A stretch of 64,000 nucleotides of DNA from Streptomyces sp. NBC_00091 (GTDB lineage: Bacteria > Actinomycetota > Actinomycetes > Streptomycetales > Streptomycetaceae). The notes beneath the pieces are model-generated. The model was not told the origin of the DNA, searched no databases, and saw only the letters and a list, made by a program, of their open reading frames with translations. Made by a program: the position numbers and the translations under genes. The stretch lies in assembly GCF_026343185.1 (NCBI RefSeq), contig NZ_JAPEMA010000001.1, positions 3,844,001-3,908,000 of the forward strand. The letters run 5' to 3'. This document shows, one piece after another, positions 59,717 through 64,000 of this stretch. The first letter of the stretch is position 1. Every line of letters begins with the position of its first letter.

Positions 59717-62263
59717 TCAGGCGGGGCGGGACTGGGCGCGGAGCGCACGGGCCAGGTCGTCGCGGGACTCCAGGACCAGCCGGCGCAGCGCGGGCGCCGC
59801 TTCCGGGTGGGCGGCGAGCCACGCGTCGGTCGCGTCCACCGTGGCCCGCGTGTCCTGGAGCATCGGGTAGAGCCCCTTCACCACGTCGATGCCGATCTGG
59901 ATCGACCGCTGCGCCCACACCCGCTCGATGACCTCGAAGTAGCGCCCGGCGTACCCCGCCAGCAGCTCGCGCTGCGAGGGCTGCTGCATCCCGGCGATGG
60001 TCGCCTCCACCAGCGCGTTGGACAGCGCGTCCGACTCCACCACCGCCGCCCACGCCTGGTCCTTGACCGCCGCCGACGGCCGGGCGGCAAGGCACCGCAC
60101 CTGGTGCCGCTTGCCCGAAGCCGTGTCGTCCCGGGCCAGCTCGGCCTCCACCGCGGCCTCGTCCACCGCCCCGTGCGCCACCAGCGGCAGCAGGAAGTCC
60201 CAGCGCAGCTCCTGGTCCACCTCCAGCCCGTCGATCCGCGCCGTGCCGTCCAGCAGCCCCAGCAGCAGCTGGAAGTCGCCCTCCGTCGCCGCGCTCGCCG
60301 CGAAGAAGCGGGCCCAGGTCAGCTGGTGCTCCGAGGCCGGCTCGGCCAGCCGCAGCTCGTGCAGCGCGCCCGCCGCCAGGTCCCGCCCGCTCTGCTCGCG
60401 CCGCTCCGGCGCCGTGTAGTGGGTCACCGCGCTCAGCGCCTGCGCGTGCAGCATCTGGAGCACGCCGACGTCGGACTCCCGGCCCGCGTGGGCCAGCACC
60501 AGCGACAGGAAGTCCCCGGCCGGCATCAGCGCGTCCCGCGTCAGGTTCCACAGCGCCGACCAGCACAGCGCCCGGGCCAGCGGGTCCGTCAGATCGCCCA
60601 GGTGGCCGCGCAGCGCCGCCAGCGAGCCCTCGTCGAAGCGGATCTTGCAGTAGGTCAGGTCCTCGTCGTTGACCAGGACCAGGTCGGGCCGCTCCAGCCC
60701 GGCCAGCTCCGCGACCACCGTCCGGGCGCCCGCCACGTCCGCCTCGGCCCGCGCGTAGCGGACCAGCGCCCCGTCGGCCTCCAGCCGGTACAGGCCCACC
60801 GCCACCCGGTGCGGACGCAGGGCGTCGCCCTCCTGGACCACCGCCAGCTCCGTCAGCCGTCCGGCCGCGTCGGAGGTCACCACCGGCGTCAGAGCGTTCA
60901 CGCCCGCCGTCTGGAGCCAGGCCCGCGACCACTCGGCCATGTCCCGCCCGGAGACCTCCCCGAGCACCGACAGCAGGTCGTTCAGGGTGGTGTTCCCGTA
61001 GGCGTGCGCCTTGAAGTAGCGCCGCGCGCCGTCCAGGAACGCCTCCCGCCCCACGTACGCGACCAGCTGCTTGAGCACCGCCGCGCCCTTGGCGTACGTG
61101 ATGCCGTCGAAGTTCAGCTTGGCGGCCTCCAGGTCACGGATGTCGGCCGTGATCGGGTGCGTGGACGGCAGCTGGTCGGCCCGGTACGCCCACGCCTTGC
61201 GGCTGTTGGCGAAGGTGACCCAGGCCTGGTCGAAGCGGGTGGCCTCGACCAGCCCGAAGGAGCCCATGAAGTCCGCGAAGGACTCCTTCAGCCACAGGTC
61301 GTCCCACCACTTCATGGTGACCAGGTCGCCGAACCACATGTGCGCCATCTCGTGCAGGATGACGTTCGCGCGCCGCTCGTAGGAGGCCTGCGTGACCTTC
61401 CCGCGGAAGATGTACTCCTCCTTGAAGGTCACCATCCCCGGGTTCTCCATCGCGCCCAGGTTGTACTCCGGCACGAAGGCCTGGTCGTACTTCCCGAAGG
61501 GGTACGGGTAGTCGAAGATCTCGTGGAAGAGGTCGAAGCCCTGCTTGGTGACCAGGAAGACGTCGTCCGCGTCGAAGTGCTTCGCCAGCCCCTTGCGGCA
61601 CATCGCGCCCAGCGGGATCGTCAGGTCCCCGCGCGTGTAGGAGTCCGTGACGTAGTGGTACGGCCCGGCCACCACACAGGTGATGTACGTGGAGATGGGC
61701 GCGGTCTCGGCGAAGCGCCGGGTCTGCCCCTCGCGGGACTCCTCCGCGCCGTTGCTCCACACCTGCCAGCCCTCGGGCGCGGTCACCTCGAAGCGGTAGG
61801 GGGCCTTCAGGTCGGGCTGCTCGAAGTTGGCGTACACCCGCCGGGCGTCCGCCGGCTCGTACTGGGTGTAGAGGTAGACCTCGCCGTCCTCCGGGTCCAC
61901 GAAGCGGTGCATGCCCTCGCCGGTCCGGCTGTAGGCGCAGTTCGCGTCCACCACCAGGACGTTCTCGGAGGCCAGCCCCTCCAGCGCGATCCGCGCCCCG
62001 TCGAAGACGGCGGCCGGCTCCAGCGGGCGCCCGTTGAGGGTGACGGAGTTCACCGAGGGGGCGATCAGGTCCGCGAAGGAGGAGGCGCCCGGGACGGCGG
62101 CCCGGAAGCGCACGGTGGTCACCGAGCGGAAGGTGCGGGGGCCCTCGGCCGGTTCGGCCTCGTCCACCGCGGACCTCAGGTCGAGGACCACCTCGTACCC
62201 GTCGACGGACAGCAGCTCGGCCCGCTCGCGGGCCTCGTCGCGGGACAGATTCTCACCGGGCAC
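59717..62263 (-). CDS. pepN: Aminopeptidase N (M1 family), copy 2
   Basis: 848-aa zinc aminopeptidase paralogous to the 46845-49421 product. GAMENPG, HEMAHMW and KESFADF carry the exopeptidase and zinc residues, and the ERAP1-like C-terminal domain is present. GTG 62263 has AAGGAG upstream and gives MPGENLSRDEARERAELL, parallel to copy 1. The two differ in the substrate-side loops, so specificity may differ; both being retained about 10 kb apart suggests old divergence rather than recent duplication. Confidence 0.95.
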   Translation of the reverse strand: MPGENLSRDEARERAELLSVDGYEVVLDLRSAVDEAEPAEGPRTFRSVTTVRFRAAVPGASSFADLIAPSVNSVTLNGRPLEPAAVFDGARIALEGLASENVLVVDANCAYSRTGEGMHRFVDPEDGEVYLYTQYEPADARRVYANFEQPDLKAPYRFEVTAPEGWQVWSNGAEESREGQTRRFAETAPISTYITCVVAGPYHYVTDSYTRGDLTIPLGAMCRKGLAKHFDADDVFLVTKQGFDLFHEIFDYPYPFGKYDQAFVPEYNLGAMENPGMVTFKEEYIFRGKVTQASYERRANVILHEMAHMWFGDLVTMKWWDDLWLKESFADFMGSFGLVEATRFDQAWVTFANSRKAWAYRADQLPSTHPITADIRDLEAAKLNFDGITYAKGAAVLKQLVAYVGREAFLDGARRYFKAHAYGNTTLNDLLSVLGEVSGRDMAEWSRAWLQTAGVNALTPVVTSDAAGRLTELAVVQEGDALRPHRVAVGLYRLEADGALVRYARAEADVAGARTVVAELAGLERPDLVLVNDEDLTYCKIRFDEGSLAALRGHLGDLTDPLARALCWSALWNLTRDALMPAGDFLSLVLAHAGRESDVGVLQMLHAQALSAVTHYTAPERREQSGRDLAAGALHELRLAEPASEHQLTWARFFAASAATEGDFQLLLGLLDGTARIDGLEVDQELRWDFLLPLVAHGAVDEAAVEAELARDDTASGKRHQVRCLAARPSAAVKDQAWAAVVESDALSNALVEATIAGMQQPSQRELLAGYAGRYFEVIERVWAQRSIQIGIDVVKGLYPMLQDTRATVDATDAWLAAHPEAAPALRRLVLESRDDLARALRAQSRPA

Positions 62264-62389
62264 GTTGCACTCCTTCGTGCGTGATCGCGTTCGTCCCTCG
62301 AATCCTCCCACGGGGGAATGCGCACGATCTCGGCCTGGTTGGCCGATAGGAACATGACCCGTGATGCCTTATGCGACTCGAGGAGAGCC

Positions 62390-63037
62390 ATGACCGACAC
62401 CCAGGTGCGCGAGAAGACTCCGGTCGACTTCTGGTTCGACCCGCTCTGCCCCTGGGCCTGGATGACCTCCCGCTGGATGCTCGAGGTCGAGAAGGTCCGT
62501 GACGTCGAAGTGCGTTGGCACGTGATGAGCCTCGCCGTGCTCAACGAGAACAAGCTCGACGAGCTGCCCGAGCGCTACCGCGAGCTGCTCGGCCCCAAGG
62601 GCTGGGCGCCGGTGCGCGTGGTGGTCGCGGCCCAGCAGAAGTTCGGCGACGAGATCACCGGCAAGCTGTACACCGAGCTGGGCACCCGCATCCACAACGA
62701 GGACAAGGGCGCGACCCGCGAGGTCATCGCCGAGGCCCTGGCGGCCCTCGACCTGCCGGCCGAGCTGCTCGCGTACGCCGACTCCGACGAGTACGACGAG
62801 GTGCTGCGCGCCTCCCACAACGACGGCATCGACCGCGTCGGCCAGGAGGTCGGCACCCCGGTGATCTCCGTGCCCGGCGCCGACGGCGCGGAGGTGGCCT
62901 TCTTCGGCCCGGTCGTCACCCCGGCCCCGCGCGGCGAGGCCGCCGCCCGCCTGTGGGACGGCACCCTGCTGGTCGCCTCCACCCCCGGCTTCTACGAGAT
63001 CAAGCGCACCCGCACCAAGGGCCCGTCCTTCGAGTAG
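62390..63037 (+). CDS. DsbA-family mycothiol-dependent nitroreductase-like protein
   Basis: 215-aa thioredoxin-fold protein of the FrnE/Rv2466c group: FWFDPLCPWAWMTSRWMLEVEKVRDVEVRWHVMSLAVLNENKLDELPERYRELLG, EDVGTP-type cis-Pro loop EVGTPVISV, and C-terminal LWDGTLLVASTPGFYEIKRTRTKGPSFE. Mycobacterial Rv2466c (from memory) has CPWC; here the motif is CPWA, so only the nucleophilic Cys remains. ATG 62390 has AGGAGAG upstream. A strong terminator follows. Confidence 0.9.
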   Translation: MTDTQVREKTPVDFWFDPLCPWAWMTSRWMLEVEKVRDVEVRWHVMSLAVLNENKLDELPERYRELLGPKGWAPVRVVVAAQQKFGDEITGKLYTELGTRIHNEDKGATREVIAEALAALDLPAELLAYADSDEYDEVLRASHNDGIDRVGQEVGTPVISVPGADGAEVAFFGPVVTPAPRGEAAARLWDGTLLVASTPGFYEIKRTRTKGPSFE

Positions 63038-63057
63038 GCCGGCCCGTCGCCCCACAC

Positions 63058-63096
63058 AGGAGGCCCCCGCGAGTCACGTCCTCGCGGGGGCCTCCT
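63058..63096. terminator. Strong terminator hairpin after the DsbA-family gene
   Basis: A perfect 15-bp stem (63058-63072 with 63082-63096) with a 9-nt loop, placed between convergent genes (DsbA-family +, sodF -). It probably serves both. Confidence 0.85.
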
Positions 63097-63161
63097 GCTG
63101 TACACGCCCGCGAGTGAAGGTTGAGAAGACGATCACGAGGCGGGCGGATCCGGTGCGCCGA

Positions 63162-63818
63162 TCAGCCCTTGACGGGGATCAGCAGCGGGGTGTTCGCCTT
63201 GGCGTCGGCGTAGCGTCCGGCCACGTCCTGCCAGTTGACGACCTTCCACATGGCCTCGATGAAGTCCACCTTCTGGTTCTTGTACTGGAGGTAGAAGGCG
63301 TGCTCCCAGGCGTCGAAGACCAGGATCGGCACCGAGCCCTGGCCCACGTTGCCCTGGTGGTCGTAGACCTGCTCGACGATCAGACGGCCGCTGATCGGCT
63401 CGTACGCGAGTACGCCCCAGCCGGAGCCCTGCGTCGCGGAGGACGCGAAGGTCAGCTGCTTCCTGAACTTCGCGAAGGAGCCGAAGGACTCGGCGATCGC
63501 GTCCGCCAGGTCGCCCAGGCCGTCGGCCGCGGTCGGCTCGCCGCCGCCCTCGCCGGTCTTCGGGCTGGCCATGTTGTGCCAGTAGATGCTGTGCAGGATG
63601 TGCCCGGAGAGGTGGAAGGCCAGGTTCTTCTCCAGGCCGTTCAGCGCGCCCCAGTTCTCCTTGTCGCGCGCCTCCTCCAGCTGCTCCAGCGTGGTGTTGG
63701 CGCCCGCGACGTAGGCCGCGTGGTGCTTGTCGTGGTGCAGCTCGATGATCTGCGGGTTGATCACCGGCTCGAGCGCCGCGTAGTCGTAAGGAAGCTCAGG
63801 AAGCGTGTAGATGGCCAT
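63162..63818 (-). CDS. sodF: Fe-type superoxide dismutase (SodF)
   Basis: 218-aa cytoplasmic superoxide dismutase. Metal ligands are visible: His in [12 protein letters not shown], His in [15 protein letters not shown], and [11 protein letters not shown] with the Asp and His. [11 protein letters not shown] is the second-sphere region. Streptomyces make either NiSOD (SodN) or this Fe enzyme: with nickel present, Nur represses sodF. A Nur box lies 37 bp upstream of the ATG, supporting the SodF call over a generic Mn enzyme. Confidence 0.95.
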   Translation of the reverse strand: MAIYTLPELPYDYAALEPVINPQIIELHHDKHHAAYVAGANTTLEQLEEARDKENWGALNGLEKNLAFHLSGHILHSIYWHNMASPKTGEGGGEPTAADGLGDLADAIAESFGSFAKFRKQLTFASSATQGSGWGVLAYEPISGRLIVEQVYDHQGNVGQGSVPILVFDAWEHAFYLQYKNQKVDFIEAMWKVVNWQDVAGRYADAKANTPLLIPVKG

Positions 63819-63854
63819 GCGTGTATCCGGTCCCCTCGGCGTGCCAATCGCTTA

Positions 63855-63871
63855 TTGCAATTAATGCGCAA
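63855..63871. promoter_or_regulatory. Nur (nickel-responsive Fur-family) box upstream of sodF
   Basis: TTGCAA-TTAAT-GCGCAA fits the S. coelicolor Nur consensus as I recall it, tTGCaa-N5-ttGCAA, with two mismatches in the lower-case positions. TTGC and GCAA form an inverted repeat centred 45 bp before the sodF start, within a notably A/T-rich promoter segment. Confidence 0.75.
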
Positions 63872-63929
63872 CTGCACGCTAGCAGTATCTATTCCGGGTC
63901 ACACATAAGGGTTACCTGGGTACGAAGAA

Positions 63930-63962
63930 AGGTGGACCCCGTGTCGCACACGGGGTCCACCT
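63930..63962 (-). terminator. Terminator of a gene beyond the right edge
   Basis: A perfect 15-bp stem (63930-63944 with 63948-63962) with a 3-nt loop, followed on the minus strand by TTTCTTCG. The orientation shows it ends a minus-strand transcript that begins to the right of the window; the last ~35 bases may be its 3' region. Confidence 0.7.
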
Positions 63963-64000
63963 CGCAGGGGGCGGGGGAGGGCTGTCGGACCGTCAGCCCC

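Noticed and set aside
59123..59720. Protein-coding gene in repeat island B
   Set aside because: Open frames here translate the repeats in several frames and carry no start context or family; island A shows the same pattern.

Overview
The window is about 72% GC chromosomal DNA with GTG/TTG starts, third-position G/C coding and Streptomyces-specific gene families. It is almost certainly from the core chromosome of a Streptomyces or very close relative. The gene content (ssbB-dynBA, pknG cluster, csn operon, malQ, pepN, asd, sodF) resembles, from memory, the S. coelicolor SCO2633-SCO2690 region in reverse. No rRNA, phage or CRISPR is present; there is one tRNA-Arg(UCU).

Layout. 0.2-7 kb: secreted phospholipase A2, tRNA-Arg, then a cell-division block of two dynamin-like GTPases (dynA, dynB), a paralogous SSB (ssbB) and a degenerate thioester surface protein whose stop codon lies at the edge of a 194-bp MITE-like element. 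7-13.4 kb: PAP2/lipid-kinase fusion, EttA, thioesterase, hypothetical protein, truncated haemoglobin and an isoaspartyl-type methyltransferase. 13.4-23.9 kb, minus strand: a tightly coupled signalling cluster, in transcription order a four-TM GlnX-like protein, a glutamate-type binding protein, a coiled-coil protein, PknG kinase, PP2C phosphatase, VWA protein and FHA protein. This combines the mycobacterial GlnX-GlnH-PknG amino-acid sensing module with a VWA/PP2C/FHA module, and it is the most interesting system here.

24.1-30.8 kb, minus strand: a six-gene operon matching csnREFGHK (chito-oligosaccharide uptake and catabolism), with a match to the CsnR operator in front of csnR. 30.9-39 kb: MscS channel, HNH nuclease, a large inverted dispersed repeat, a secreted GH84 enzyme, a small repeat-peptide ORF, malQ and a small membrane protein. 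39.1-42.7 kb: a MarR repressor divergent from two EamA exporters and a LysR regulator, with a clear palindromic operator.

42.7-46.7 kb is an accessory patch. It holds a small membrane protein, a 1,188-bp transposon-like unit with inverted ends and a 5-bp target duplication that carries an APH-family phosphotransferase but no transposase, a pterin dehydratase, an XRE regulator split by a +1 frameshift, and a small orphan gene. 46.8-64 kb returns to core functions: aminopeptidase N, asd, two secreted proteases (M28, S8), a CGNR regulator divergent from VOC and FMN-binding proteins, an AbiEi/nuclease-like protein, a second repeat island, a second aminopeptidase N, a mycothiol-nitroreductase-like DsbA protein, and a Fe-superoxide dismutase preceded by a good Nur box.

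Starts were chosen by Shine-Dalgarno sequence, overlap and family fit. Gene names marked from memory could not be checked by search here.
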